The translations under genes and the position numbers were made by a program. The notes under the pieces are model-generated. The model ran no database searches and was not told the origin of the DNA. It saw only the letters and a program-made list of their open reading frames with translations. Of a stretch of 64,000 nucleotides of DNA, positions 53,569 to 62,179 are shown one piece after another. The DNA comes from Methylocapsa acidiphila B2 (lineage in GTDB: Bacteria > Pseudomonadota > Alphaproteobacteria > Rhizobiales > Beijerinckiaceae): contig NZ_KE386496.1 of the NCBI RefSeq assembly GCF_000427445.1, positions 2,557,504-2,621,503 of the forward strand. The letters are read 5' to 3'. Position 1 is the stretch's first letter. Every line of letters begins with the position of its first letter.

Positions 53569-54210
53569 ATGGAGGGAGACTTGAACGGACAGAATCTGAT
53601 TCGTGGCGGCACCGCTTTTGTGCAGGACGTGCTGGCGGGATTGAGTTTGCCTGGCTCCGCCGTATTTGGCCTAGCGGTCGCTAACGCGTTGGAACGACGA
53701 AAACAAGAGGCAATTGGCGTATTGATTGACGAGATCAAAAAAGAAGGGATACAAAATATCAAATTCTCAAATAACGATGCGGACGAATTTGTACAAATGC
53801 TTCTACGCTTTTCAAGCGCCGTCGACGCTGGAGCTGTGCGACAAAATCTACGTTTGTTGGCGCAAGTCATAGTCGGATTAAAGCGGCACAAGACATTTGA
53901 ATTCAAATTCGATCGTTTCTCAAAATGGGCAAATGTGCTTCAATCGCTCACAAGAAATGAGATTCTCTTTCTTGGTGCTTGTTACAAAAATGTCAGCGAT
54001 AGGGACCCTAACGAGTTTTGGAAAAATATTTCAGCGTCCTTATCAAACACCTTCACACCCTTAGAAATATCTGAGTTAGCTGCCGCGTTGACTCGAACGG
54101 GGTTATTGCTGCCGATAGCTGCCTGGGGCGGTCAAACGTATAAACCGAGCCCTTCCCTTGAAGAGTTGGGTCAATTAGCCGAAATTGAACTCGCTTCATT
54201 AGACCGTTAA
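53569..54210 (+). CDS. AT-rich orphan gene of unknown function
   Basis: A 213-residue protein without signal peptide; the base composition (many A/T-ending codons, Asn/Lys/Phe-rich) contrasts sharply with all neighbours and marks it as transferred. Features are a glycine-rich start (GGTAFVQDVLAGLSLPGSAV), ALERRKQEAIGVLIDEIKKE and a mid-part with FKFDRFSKWANVLQSLTRNE. It resembles a widespread but uncharacterised family that often occurs in mobile contexts; a defence role is only a guess. Start may be ATG 53569 or, better placed after GGAGGGAG, the TTG at 53581. It interrupts the space between trpS and hslU. Confidence 0.6.
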   Translation: MEGDLNGQNLIRGGTAFVQDVLAGLSLPGSAVFGLAVANALERRKQEAIGVLIDEIKKEGIQNIKFSNNDADEFVQMLLRFSSAVDAGAVRQNLRLLAQVIVGLKRHKTFEFKFDRFSKWANVLQSLTRNEILFLGACYKNVSDRDPNEFWKNISASLSNTFTPLEISELAAALTRTGLLLPIAAWGGQTYKPSPSLEELGQLAEIELASLDR

Positions 54211-54233
54211 TTCGATTCACGTGGAGATCAGCA

Positions 54234-55538
54234 TTAAAGAATAAACCGGCTCAGATCCGCGTTCTTGGCGAGGTCGCCGATGTTTCGCTCGACGAAAGCC
54301 GCGTCGATCTCGATCCTTTCGCCAGAGCGGTCAGAAGCCGTGAAGCTCACGTCGTCGAGAACGCGCTCCATCACCGTCTGCAAGCGCCGCGCGCCAATAT
54401 TCTCGACCGTCGAATTGACCTGCGCCGCGATCCGCGCGAGCGCATTGACGGCATCCGGCGTGAAGGAAAGCTCGACGCCCTCTGTGCCTAAAAGCGCCTC
54501 ATACTGCTTGATGAGGCTCGCCTCTGTCTCCGTGAGAATGCGGCGGAAGTCGTCCTCGGTCAAAGGCGCGAGCTCGACCCGGATCGGCAGGCGCCCCTGA
54601 AGCTCGGGCAACAGATCCGAAGGCTTGGAAATATGGAAGGCGCCCGAGGCGATGAACAGAATATGGTCGGTCTTCACGACCCCATGCTTGGTCGCCACGC
54701 TCGTGCCTTCGATGAGCGGCAAAAGATCGCGCTGCACGCCTTCGCGCGAGACATCCGCGCCACGGCCTTCCCGCGCGCAAATCTTATCGATCTCGTCGAG
54801 AAACACGATTCCATTGTTCTCGACGTCGCGAATGGCGTCGCGAACGATCTCGTCCTGGTTGATCAGCTTATCGCTTTCCTCCAGAATCAAGGGATCGGTC
54901 GCGTCCTTGACCGTGGTGCGGCGCGGCTTGGCGGACTTGCCCATCGCCTTGCCGAATATATCGCCGATCGAGATCGCGCCGATGGAGGCGCCCGGCATGT
55001 TGGGGAGATCGAACATCGGCAGCGACGAGGCGGCCTGCGCCACCTCGATCTCGATTTCCTTGTCGTCGAGCTCGCCGGCCCGCAGCTTTTTGCGGAAACT
55101 ATCCCGAGTCGTGGCCGAGGCGTTGACGCCGACAAGCGCGTCGAGAATGCGCTCTTCCGCCGCAAGCTCGGCGCGGGCGTGGACGAGCTTGCGCTTCTCG
55201 TCGCGCGCCATGGAGATCGCGGTCTCGACGAGATCGCGCACGATCTGCTCGACGTCGCGGCCGACATAGCCGACCTCGGTGAATTTGGTGGCCTCGACCT
55301 TCAGAAAGGGCGCGCCCGCGAGCTTGGCGAGGCGGCGCGAGATTTCGGTCTTGCCGCAGCCGGTCGGCCCGATCATCAAAATGTTTTTAGGCAGGACTTC
55401 GTCGCGCATGGCCCCTTCGAGCCGCAGGCGGCGCCAGCGGTTGCGCAGCGCGATCGCCACGGCGCGCTTCGCCTCGTTTTGCCCGACGATATAGCGATCG
55501 AGTTCGGACACGATCTCGCGCGGAGAAAAATCAGTCAT
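54234..55538 (-). CDS. hslU: ATP-dependent protease ATPase subunit HslU
   Basis: AAA+ unfoldase (434 residues) that feeds proteins to HslV. Walker A is [20 protein letters not shown], Walker [12 protein letters not shown], and the pore and sensor regions [18 protein letters not shown] and [17 protein letters not shown] are present. The C-terminus ends in the family tail DLSRFIL used to activate HslV. It lies 85 bases downstream of hslV, in the usual hslV-hslU order. Confidence 0.97.
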   Translation of the reverse strand: MTDFSPREIVSELDRYIVGQNEAKRAVAIALRNRWRRLRLEGAMRDEVLPKNILMIGPTGCGKTEISRRLAKLAGAPFLKVEATKFTEVGYVGRDVEQIVRDLVETAISMARDEKRKLVHARAELAAEERILDALVGVNASATTRDSFRKKLRAGELDDKEIEIEVAQAASSLPMFDLPNMPGASIGAISIGDIFGKAMGKSAKPRRTTVKDATDPLILEESDKLINQDEIVRDAIRDVENNGIVFLDEIDKICAREGRGADVSREGVQRDLLPLIEGTSVATKHGVVKTDHILFIASGAFHISKPSDLLPELQGRLPIRVELAPLTEDDFRRILTETEASLIKQYEALLGTEGVELSFTPDAVNALARIAAQVNSTVENIGARRLQTVMERVLDDVSFTASDRSGERIEIDAAFVERNIGDLAKNADLSRFIL

Positions 55539-55623
55539 CTCAATCGCTTTCCGTCTTGTTCAGTCGAAGCGCGCCGGCGAAGATTCGGTCGGCTCGCCTC
55601 ATTCATCCATCGACCGCGGCGCT

Positions 55624-56199
55624 TCATCTAGACGCAATCGATTCGATGACGAAATTGCCGTTGGTGTAAACGCAGATCTCGGAGGCGATCTGCAGCGCGC
55701 GACGGGCGATGGCCTCGGCGTCGAGATCGGTCGCGAGCAGCGCCCGCCCCGCGGCCAGCGCATAATTGCCGCCGGACCCTATGCCCATGACGCTCGCGCC
55801 GCCCTCAGCGGCCTCGGGCTCGAGCACGTCGCCCGTGCCGGTCAGGACGAGACTCGCCTCCTTGTCCGCGACAAGCATCATCGCCTCAAGCCGACGAAGG
55901 TAGCGGTCGGTGCGCCAATCCTTGGCGAGTTCGACGCAGGCGCGCATGAGCTGTCCCGGATATTGCTCGAGCTTGGATTCGAGCCGCTCGAACAAGGTGA
56001 AAGCGTCGGCCGTCGCGCCGGCGAAACCGCCGATGACTTCGCCCTTGGCGAGCCGGCGGACCTTTCGCGCATTGCCCTTGACGATCGTCTGCCCGATCGA
56101 AACCTGGCCGTCGCCGCCGATGACCGTCCGGCCGTCCTTTCGGACCATAACGATTGTCGTCGCGTGCCAGCCGTCACGACCCGCCGGATGATCTTGCAT
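55624..56199 (-). CDS. hslV: ATP-dependent protease peptidase subunit HslV
   Basis: A 191-residue threonine peptidase. The active-site Thr would be exposed by removal of the 13-residue N-terminal propeptide before [12 protein letters not shown], as in other alphaproteobacteria. [36 protein letters not shown] and [18 protein letters not shown] are HslV signatures. It forms the HslVU protease with the downstream HslU; together they are heat-shock proteins. Confidence 0.96.
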   Translation of the reverse strand: MQDHPAGRDGWHATTIVMVRKDGRTVIGGDGQVSIGQTIVKGNARKVRRLAKGEVIGGFAGATADAFTLFERLESKLEQYPGQLMRACVELAKDWRTDRYLRRLEAMMLVADKEASLVLTGTGDVLEPEAAEGGASVMGIGSGGNYALAAGRALLATDLDAEAIARRALQIASEICVYTNGNFVIESIASR

Positions 56200-56720
56200 C
56201 GAGGCTCCAAGAAAATGCAGGCCGCAGACCGGCGGCTTTCAGAAAAAGGATCGTCACCCGTCTATGGTCTTGTCAAACGCGATGCAAGCGCGGCGAAGGC
56301 GGCGACTCCCGCCGGCCAATGTCATGCCGGCAGGGAAAGATGCGGCTTGCCTTTCGTCGAGTCTTGAAACGCGCTCGAAGCAAACCTTGCATCAAATGGC
56401 CCGCGAACGGCTGCGCCACACCTCATGACAAAGCGAGGCGCGCGTTGACACACTAATCACAACCCCCTATTTTTTAATGGTAGTATGCCTACATTGAGTA
56501 TTGAATGTTGATTATTGTATTTTGATTTTAGATGGGGCGGTTTGGAATTTCGTTCCTCATCAAACGCTCGAACCTGAATGCTGCATTCGCGAGCGCGGAC
56601 GGCTGTTATATAAATTCGACCGGTAGAGTCCGGGCTCATGCAACGCCTTCGGGCCGCCCTGATCTAGCGCGTTCCGCGCTGGAGTTCCTTTGCTATCGTA
56701 AGCTTGAGTCGAACCCACCG
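56200..56720. other. Long gap with AT-rich promoter region
   Basis: Contains no recognised gene. Left part (56200-56440) is GC-rich and should hold the leftward hslVU promoter, which I could not define. From 56450 to about 56600 the sequence becomes sharply AT-rich, with a good rightward promoter at 56445-56473. An in-frame ATG at 56532 could extend the following methyltransferase, but the extension has no family resemblance. Confidence 0.5.
56445..56473 (+). promoter_or_regulatory. Strong sigma-70-type promoter candidate for the methyltransferase gene
   Basis: Exact -35 box TTGACA (56445-56450), 17-base spacer, and TATTTT (56468-56473, four of six) as -10. The transcript would begin near 56480, giving a leader of about 240 bases before ATG 56721. 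AT-rich surroundings contrast with the genome average. Confidence 0.5.
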
Positions 56721-57563
56721 ATGATGAGTGTAATCAACAAACCCGAAACGGCGGCCACGGCGCGGCTGAAGCCGGACCTCGCCGGCATTCCGGAAACCAT
56801 GCTGTGGACGCTCTACGATCGCGCGATCGAGTCGAAGCGGCCGGATCGGATGTTTTCCGATCCCGAAGCCGAGCGCATTTTCAATTCCATCGATTACGAC
56901 TTCGAGAAAAATTACGGCGCGCCGACGCGGCTATTTTCCGTTCGCGCCATGCTGATCGATGCGGCGTTGAAAAAATGGCTCGCTCGCCACCCGAACGGCT
57001 TGGTCGTATCCCTCGGCGAGGGCCTGGAGACCCAGGCCCTGCGCGTCGACAATGGCCGGATGCGTTGGCTCTCGATCGATCTTCCCGAGGCTATACGCAC
57101 GCGCGAGCTCTTCATCGCTCCGACGCAACGCTTCCGTCACTTGGCGGCCAACGCGCTCGATCCCAGCTGGATGGAGGACGTCGATCCGCGATCAGGTCTC
57201 TTCATCGTGGCCCAGGGACTTTTCATGTATTTGCAGCCCTCGGAGGTCCAAGGTCTTTTCGTCGAAATTGCGCGGCGCTTTCCTGGAGCGGACCTCATAT
57301 TCGACGTCGTGCCGCGCGCGATGTCCGAGCTTACCCTGGCGGGGCATCGGCAGACGCCGCACTACGTAATCCCATCCATGCCATGGGGGCTCGACCGCAA
57401 CGAGATCGAATCCACGCTCCGACAATGGCATCCCGGACTGAAAAGAATTGATTTTTTGCCTTACCGCCATCCAAGCCGGCGTCCGGCCCTGTTCGAAAAA
57501 CTTCTCGACAAACTGTCCTGGCGCAGAAACAAGCTACAAAGCCTGGTGCATGTATCGGTTTGA
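56721..57563 (+). CDS. SAM-dependent methyltransferase of the leucine carboxyl methyltransferase (LCMT/PPM) family
   Basis: A 280-residue class I methyltransferase. SAM motif I is GLVVSLGEGLETQALRVD and motif II region MRWLSIDLPEAIRTRELF; the later FIVAQGLFMYLQPSEVQGLF is typical of the PF04072-type family, whose members in bacteria often methylate polyketide or small carboxylic acids. The target is unknown. The start MMSVINKPET is used because the upstream part is not protein-like. It opens a block of enzymes that may work on amino acid-derived acids, starting after a strong promoter. Confidence 0.82.
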   Translation: MMSVINKPETAATARLKPDLAGIPETMLWTLYDRAIESKRPDRMFSDPEAERIFNSIDYDFEKNYGAPTRLFSVRAMLIDAALKKWLARHPNGLVVSLGEGLETQALRVDNGRMRWLSIDLPEAIRTRELFIAPTQRFRHLAANALDPSWMEDVDPRSGLFIVAQGLFMYLQPSEVQGLFVEIARRFPGADLIFDVVPRAMSELTLAGHRQTPHYVIPSMPWGLDRNEIESTLRQWHPGLKRIDFLPYRHPSRRPALFEKLLDKLSWRRNKLQSLVHVSV

Positions 57564-57589
57564 TCTGTGGCGCGGACGGGACGGGACAG

Positions 57590-57754
57590 ATGCGGCGGCT
57601 CGTCGACACCGTCTATTTCGAAGGCTCCACTTGCGGATGCGCTTATATGGCGTTCGACATGGCGGGCTGCGCGCGCTGCGAAGTCACCTATTGGCGCGAA
57701 ATCTGGCTTCGCCGCGTCGAAGCGCCCAACGAGCTTGCCGCCGAGCGCCGTTGA
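57590..57754 (+). CDS. Small Cys-rich unknown protein
   Basis: A 54-residue frame with high GC at third positions: after MRRLVDTVYFEG it has STCGCAYMAFDMAGCARCEV, four cysteines arranged as C-x-C and C-x-x-C that could bind zinc or iron, and a Trp-rich end YWREIWLRRVEAP. It follows the methyltransferase by 27 bases and precedes the aminotransferase on the same strand. Ribosome site weak (GGGAC). A real gene is plausible, but overlapping frames exist and the length leaves doubt. Confidence 0.45.
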   Translation: MRRLVDTVYFEGSTCGCAYMAFDMAGCARCEVTYWREIWLRRVEAPNELAAERR

Positions 57755-57868
57755 GCTCGTCCCTCATGGGAAGGGCCGTCGGCCCGAGCTCTATCCGGTC
57801 GGCCGACGATCATAATTAGCGACGGCCAACGGATTCGCGCGATAATAGCGCAGAATGTGGAGAAGACG

Positions 57869-58732
57869 ATGGGCGACGTCGCGGGGTGGACGAAGACTTG
57901 GACCTTTTTCGAAGGGAATTGGCATGAGGGCAATGTCCCGATCATGGGGCCGCGAACTCATGCGGTTTGGCTCGGCTCCTCGGTTTTCGACGGTGCGCGC
58001 GCCTTCGAAGGCGTGACGCCCGACCTCGACCTACATTGCGCCCGCGTCAACCAATCCGCCGGGAAAATGCATCTTAAGCCGAGCGTTTCAACCGAGACCT
58101 GGGTCGGATTGACCAAGGAGGGCCTAAAGCGCTTCGATAGATCGGCGGAGCTCTACATACGCCCCATGTATTGGGCAGAGAGGAACGGATGGCTCGCTGT
58201 TGCGCCCGATCCGGATTCGACGCGCTGGTGCCTGACGCTTTACGAAGTGCCGATGCCGAAGCCTGACGGCTTTTCGATCACCCTGTCGCCGTATCGCCGT
58301 CCCACGAACGAGACCATGCCGGTCGAGGCCAAGGCCGGCTGCCTCTACCCCAACAACGCGCGAGCCATATTCGAGACGCGGGCGCGTGGATTCGATAATT
58401 GCTTGCTCTGCGACATGCTCGGCAATGTCGCAGAGCTCGCCACCGCCAACATCTTCATGGCGCGAGACGGCGTCTTGATGACCCCGAGCCCGAACGGCAC
58501 TTTCCTCGATGGGATCACCCGCCGCCGGGTCATCGGCCTGTTGCGCGCCGCCGGAATTGAGGTCGTCGAAACAACCCTACGTTATGCCGATTTTCAGGCC
58601 GCCGACGAGATATTCTCGACTGGCAACTACACCAAAGTGAATCCCGTCAATCGGATCGACGACCGCAAGATTGAGCCGGGCCCATTTTATCGCAAGGCCA
58701 GAGAGCTATATTGGGCCTTCGCCCATTCTTGA
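57869..58732 (+). CDS. Branched-chain amino acid aminotransferase-like PLP enzyme (class IV)
   Basis: A 287-residue enzyme of the IlvE/DAT class. The N-terminal THAVWLGSSVFDGARAFEG, the PLP-lysine region VEAKAGCLYPNNARAIFETR, the phosphate-contact region NVAELATANIFMARDGVLMT and FLDGITRRRVIGLL are clear. It converts amino acids and 2-oxo acids; such enzymes act on branched-chain or aromatic-like substrates. Start ATG 57869 has GGAG six bases upstream. It is shorter than E. coli IlvE (309), so a specialised substrate is possible. Confidence 0.87.
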   Translation: MGDVAGWTKTWTFFEGNWHEGNVPIMGPRTHAVWLGSSVFDGARAFEGVTPDLDLHCARVNQSAGKMHLKPSVSTETWVGLTKEGLKRFDRSAELYIRPMYWAERNGWLAVAPDPDSTRWCLTLYEVPMPKPDGFSITLSPYRRPTNETMPVEAKAGCLYPNNARAIFETRARGFDNCLLCDMLGNVAELATANIFMARDGVLMTPSPNGTFLDGITRRRVIGLLRAAGIEVVETTLRYADFQAADEIFSTGNYTKVNPVNRIDDRKIEPGPFYRKARELYWAFAHS

Positions 58733-58750
58733 CGACAATCGCCAGCGCTT

Positions 58751-60331
58751 TCAATTTTTGGCGGCGATCATCGATTCGGCGAGAGGCGCGAGCTGGCTTT
58801 TCAAAATCTTGCCGGTCGGCCCCGCAGGAAACACGTCCAGCGCAAACACCCGCGACGGCCGCTTATAAGGGGCCAAGCTCTGCGTCGCGTAATCGGAGAG
58901 ATCGTCAACCGTGGCGGCCGCGCCTGGAACGAGCCGCACAAAGGCGATGACTTCTTCCTCTCCATTGGCGGTCCGGCCGATGACCGCCGACTGTGCGACG
59001 GCCGGATGCGCGTTCAACACGGCCTCGATTTCCGCTGGATAAACATTGAAGCCGTAGCGGATGATCAATTCCTTGGTGCGGCCCACGATGAACAGATTGT
59101 CCTGCTCGAATCTCGCGAGGTCGCGCGTATTGAACCATCCATCCTTATCGATCACGGCGGCGGTTTCCTCCGGGGCGCGATAATAGCCTTTCATGATGTT
59201 GGGACCTCGCACCCATAATTCGCCGACCTCCCCCGCCGGCGCCTCCCCGCCATCGAGCCCAACGAGTCTTGCCTCAACCCCCGGCAGCAAGGGACCGACG
59301 GAGCAGTCGGCGCGTGGCCTGTCGACTCTGATCTGCGCGACGGTCGGCGAACATTCGCTGATCCCATAGCCATTATGCAGCGGCAGGCCGAAGAGGCGCT
59401 CGGCCGCCGCCTTGACCGCGGAATCGAGCGGCGCGCCCGAAGCCGAGATGATGCGCAATGCGGGCGCCGCCAATTGCGTCATGCCTTTCTGCTTTGCGTA
59501 TTCAGCAATGAGCGAATACATGGCGGGCGTTCCAAGCATAATCGTCAGTCGGTCGCGGTCGAGGGCCGCGATTGCGGCGACCGGATTGAACCGCGACTCG
59601 ATGTAGAGCGCGGCGCCATGCATCAAGGCGCCGAGGACCAGCACGGACAGGCCGACGATATGCGCGATCGGCAGGAGGCAATAAACGCGGTCCTGCGGTC
59701 CGAGCGAGCGGATCTCTCCTGAAACGCGCGCAATGAAAAGCAGGTTGCTATGCCTGAGCATCACTCCTTTGGGGCGACCGGTCGTGCCGGACGTGTAGAT
59801 GAGCGCGGCGACCCTGCTCGCAGCCTCGACCTCCGTCGGCTCCGGCTGCGTCGCGTCGTTCAGGGAGCCGAGGCCGGCGCGGCCGAGCAAGCTCAGTTCA
59901 TGTTCAACGGCGCCGTGGCGCGCCGCATGCGCTTTGGCGGCTGAGGAGGTCGCGGAGGTGTAGATGATGCGGCGCGGCTCGCAATGGTCGCGGATTTCGT
60001 CGATTTCGCGATCCGACAGACGAGCGCTCACGATCACCGGCCATGCATCGAGTTCCGAGGTCGCAAGCCATAGGGCGACCAAGGCGCGGCAATTTTCATT
60101 GACGATCATCACACGGTCGCCGGCGCGCACGCCCTGATCCGACAGCCAGGACCGCGCCTCGGCCACGGCGTCGGCGAGCTGCCCAAAGGTCCAGGCGCCG
60201 CTGCTTTCCACCAAAGCGATCCGGTCCGGAGCTCGCTCCGTCCATGGCGCCACCACTTGAGAAATGCGTTGTGGGATTTGCGAAAGAGGGCCCTTCTCTG
60301 GGTCCTTCTCCACACTCATGGCGTTCGCCAT
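58751..60331 (-). CDS. AMP-dependent acyl-CoA synthetase/ligase
   Basis: A 526-residue ANL-superfamily enzyme that activates a carboxylic acid to acyl-AMP and then acyl-CoA. The P-loop is in LIYTSGTTGRPKGVMLRHSN. Further motifs are GYGISECSPTVAQ, the GW-x-T-x-D-type element GWFNTRDLARFEQDNLFIVG, KELIIRYGFNVYPAEIEAVL and the C-terminal catalytic Lys in FPAGPTGKILK. Substrate not predictable by eye. GAGGCGG precedes the ATG. Convergent to the aminotransferase, 18 bases from its end. Confidence 0.9.
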   Translation of the reverse strand: MANAMSVEKDPEKGPLSQIPQRISQVVAPWTERAPDRIALVESSGAWTFGQLADAVAEARSWLSDQGVRAGDRVMIVNENCRALVALWLATSELDAWPVIVSARLSDREIDEIRDHCEPRRIIYTSATSSAAKAHAARHGAVEHELSLLGRAGLGSLNDATQPEPTEVEAASRVAALIYTSGTTGRPKGVMLRHSNLLFIARVSGEIRSLGPQDRVYCLLPIAHIVGLSVLVLGALMHGAALYIESRFNPVAAIAALDRDRLTIMLGTPAMYSLIAEYAKQKGMTQLAAPALRIISASGAPLDSAVKAAAERLFGLPLHNGYGISECSPTVAQIRVDRPRADCSVGPLLPGVEARLVGLDGGEAPAGEVGELWVRGPNIMKGYYRAPEETAAVIDKDGWFNTRDLARFEQDNLFIVGRTKELIIRYGFNVYPAEIEAVLNAHPAVAQSAVIGRTANGEEEVIAFVRLVPGAAATVDDLSDYATQSLAPYKRPSRVFALDVFPAGPTGKILKSQLAPLAESMIAAKN

Positions 60332-60619
60332 TTCATCCGCCTCTTCAAATTATTGAATCGAAAATCAACACGTATGGACGCCTACAGAGAACCCGGCGTC
60401 GCTTCAAACCGGCAAATCGATATACTTCGCTACGCCGGAGCTGTCACCCGATCCGCCGAGCCCGCGCTCTACCTAATTTGGACGATAAGGCCCTAAATGA
60501 CTTAGGAAGAGTGATCTGTGCCTTTCGATGATCATGCGCTAGCTTGTCTCCTCAATCCCCACGTCTTTTGAGCCCGCGCGGCTCGGAGCCGGATCCATTC
60601 GATCGGAGAGTGAAATAAA

Positions 60620-62164
60620 ATGAACGGAGCCGAAAGCCTCGTCCGCACCTTGACCGCGGGCGGCGTCGAGGTCTGCTTCGCGAATCCGGGGACATCCGAA
60701 ATGCATTTCGTCGCCGCGCTCGACCGTGTGGCGGGGATGCGCTGCATTCTCGGCCTTTTTGAGGGCGTCGTCACGGGAGCCGCGGACGGCTATGGGCGCA
60801 TGGCCCGCAAGCCCGCGTGCAGCCTGCTGCATCTCGGTCCTGGACTCGCCAATGGCCTCGCCAATCTTCACAACGCGCGCCGGGCGCGCGCGCCACTCAT
60901 CAACATCGTCGGCGAGCACGCGACCCGGCACAAGCGCTATGACGCTCCGCTCACGACCGACATCGAGGCGATCGCGCGGCCCTATTCGGACTGGCTGCGC
61001 ATATCGGCTCACGCGGCGGATCTCGGAAGCGACGCCGCCGACGCCATCGTCGCGGCGCGTTCGGAGCCGGGCCGCATCGCCACCCTTATCCTGCCCGCCG
61101 ATGTCGCCTGGACGGAAGGCGGAGCCGTTGCCGCGCTCCCGCCGATCCCTTCGCCGCCGATGCCGGCGTCCGCGACCATCGACCGCGCGGCCGCTATGCT
61201 GCGCGCGGATCTTCCGACAGCCATCCTTCTCGCCGGCAATGCGCTTCTCGAACCGGCCCTAACCGCGGCCGGACGCGTCGCAGAGGCAAGCGGGGCGCGG
61301 CTTCTTGCGGCCTATTCCATGGCTCGAATCGAAAGAGGCGCCGGACGGCCGATCGTCACGCGGGTTCCTTATGTGCTGGAGCAGGCGGCCGCCCTTCTTC
61401 GAGAGTTTCGACAACTCATCCTGGTCGGCGCGGGGCCGCCGGTCGCCTTTTTCGCCTACCCAGATAAGTCGAGCGCGTTGACGCCCGAAGGCTGCGAGAC
61501 GCATGTCTTGGCGCGGCCAGGGGAAGATTGCGCCGCCGCGCTCGATGCGCTGGCGACGATTTTGGGCGCGAGCCCAATATTGCGGCGCGTCCAGGACTTC
61601 GATCGGCCGGCGGCGCCGAGCGGCGAGATCACCTTGCCGGGGCTCGCCGCCGTCGTCGCCGCGCTGCTTCCCGAGAATTGCGTCGTCGTCGACGAATCGA
61701 TGACCTCGGGCCGCGGCATGCTGGCGGCCACGAAGGGGGCTCCCCCGCATGATTGGCTGTGCAACACGGGCGGCTCCATCGGCATCGCCATGCCTATGGC
61801 CGTCGGCGCGGCGGTCGCGCGCCCCGACCGCTCGGTTCTCTGCCTCTCGGCCGATGGCAGCGGCATGTTCACTTTGCAAGCGCTCTGGACCATGGCGCGC
61901 GAAAATCTTGCGATCACGACAGTCGTCTTCGCAAACCGCGCTTACGCCATCTTGAAGGGCGAGTACGCCAATCTGGGCGGAGGTCCTCTTGGACCCTCGG
62001 CCACCAGCATGCTCGAGATCGGCCGCCCCGAACTCGACTGGACGGCGCTTGCGAAAGGCATGGGCGTGCCGGGCGTTCGGGTCGAATCGCTCGAAGCCTT
62101 CGCAAAGGCCCTCGATGCGGGATTGCGAAGCCAAGGGCCGTACCTGATCGAGGTTCCTCTATAA
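60620..62164 (+). CDS. Thiamine-pyrophosphate-dependent enzyme, benzoylformate decarboxylase/acetolactate synthase-like
   Basis: A 514-residue TPP enzyme. The cofactor-activating Glu is in GLFEGVVTGAADGYGRMA, and the TPP motif is LSADGSGMFTLQALWTM followed about 30 residues later by FANRAYAILKGEY. N-terminal VEVCFANPGTSEMHFVAALD and LHLGPGLANGLANLHNARRA are shared with the MdlC/IlvX-like group. These enzymes decarboxylate 2-oxo acids such as benzoylformate or form acetolactate-type products. GGAGAG precedes the ATG. Neighbours (aminotransferase, CoA ligase, aldehyde dehydrogenase) suggest 2-oxo acid to aldehyde conversion, as inference. Confidence 0.85.
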   Translation: MNGAESLVRTLTAGGVEVCFANPGTSEMHFVAALDRVAGMRCILGLFEGVVTGAADGYGRMARKPACSLLHLGPGLANGLANLHNARRARAPLINIVGEHATRHKRYDAPLTTDIEAIARPYSDWLRISAHAADLGSDAADAIVAARSEPGRIATLILPADVAWTEGGAVAALPPIPSPPMPASATIDRAAAMLRADLPTAILLAGNALLEPALTAAGRVAEASGARLLAAYSMARIERGAGRPIVTRVPYVLEQAAALLREFRQLILVGAGPPVAFFAYPDKSSALTPEGCETHVLARPGEDCAAALDALATILGASPILRRVQDFDRPAAPSGEITLPGLAAVVAALLPENCVVVDESMTSGRGMLAATKGAPPHDWLCNTGGSIGIAMPMAVGAAVARPDRSVLCLSADGSGMFTLQALWTMARENLAITTVVFANRAYAILKGEYANLGGGPLGPSATSMLEIGRPELDWTALAKGMGVPGVRVESLEAFAKALDAGLRSQGPYLIEVPL

Positions 62165-62179
62165 GCGGCGCGGAGCGCG

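Noticed and set aside
56260-56281. TTGACA on the minus strand as an hslVU promoter
   Set aside because: The matching -10 position (CGATCC) is poor, and no heat-shock-type promoter could be assembled with confidence.
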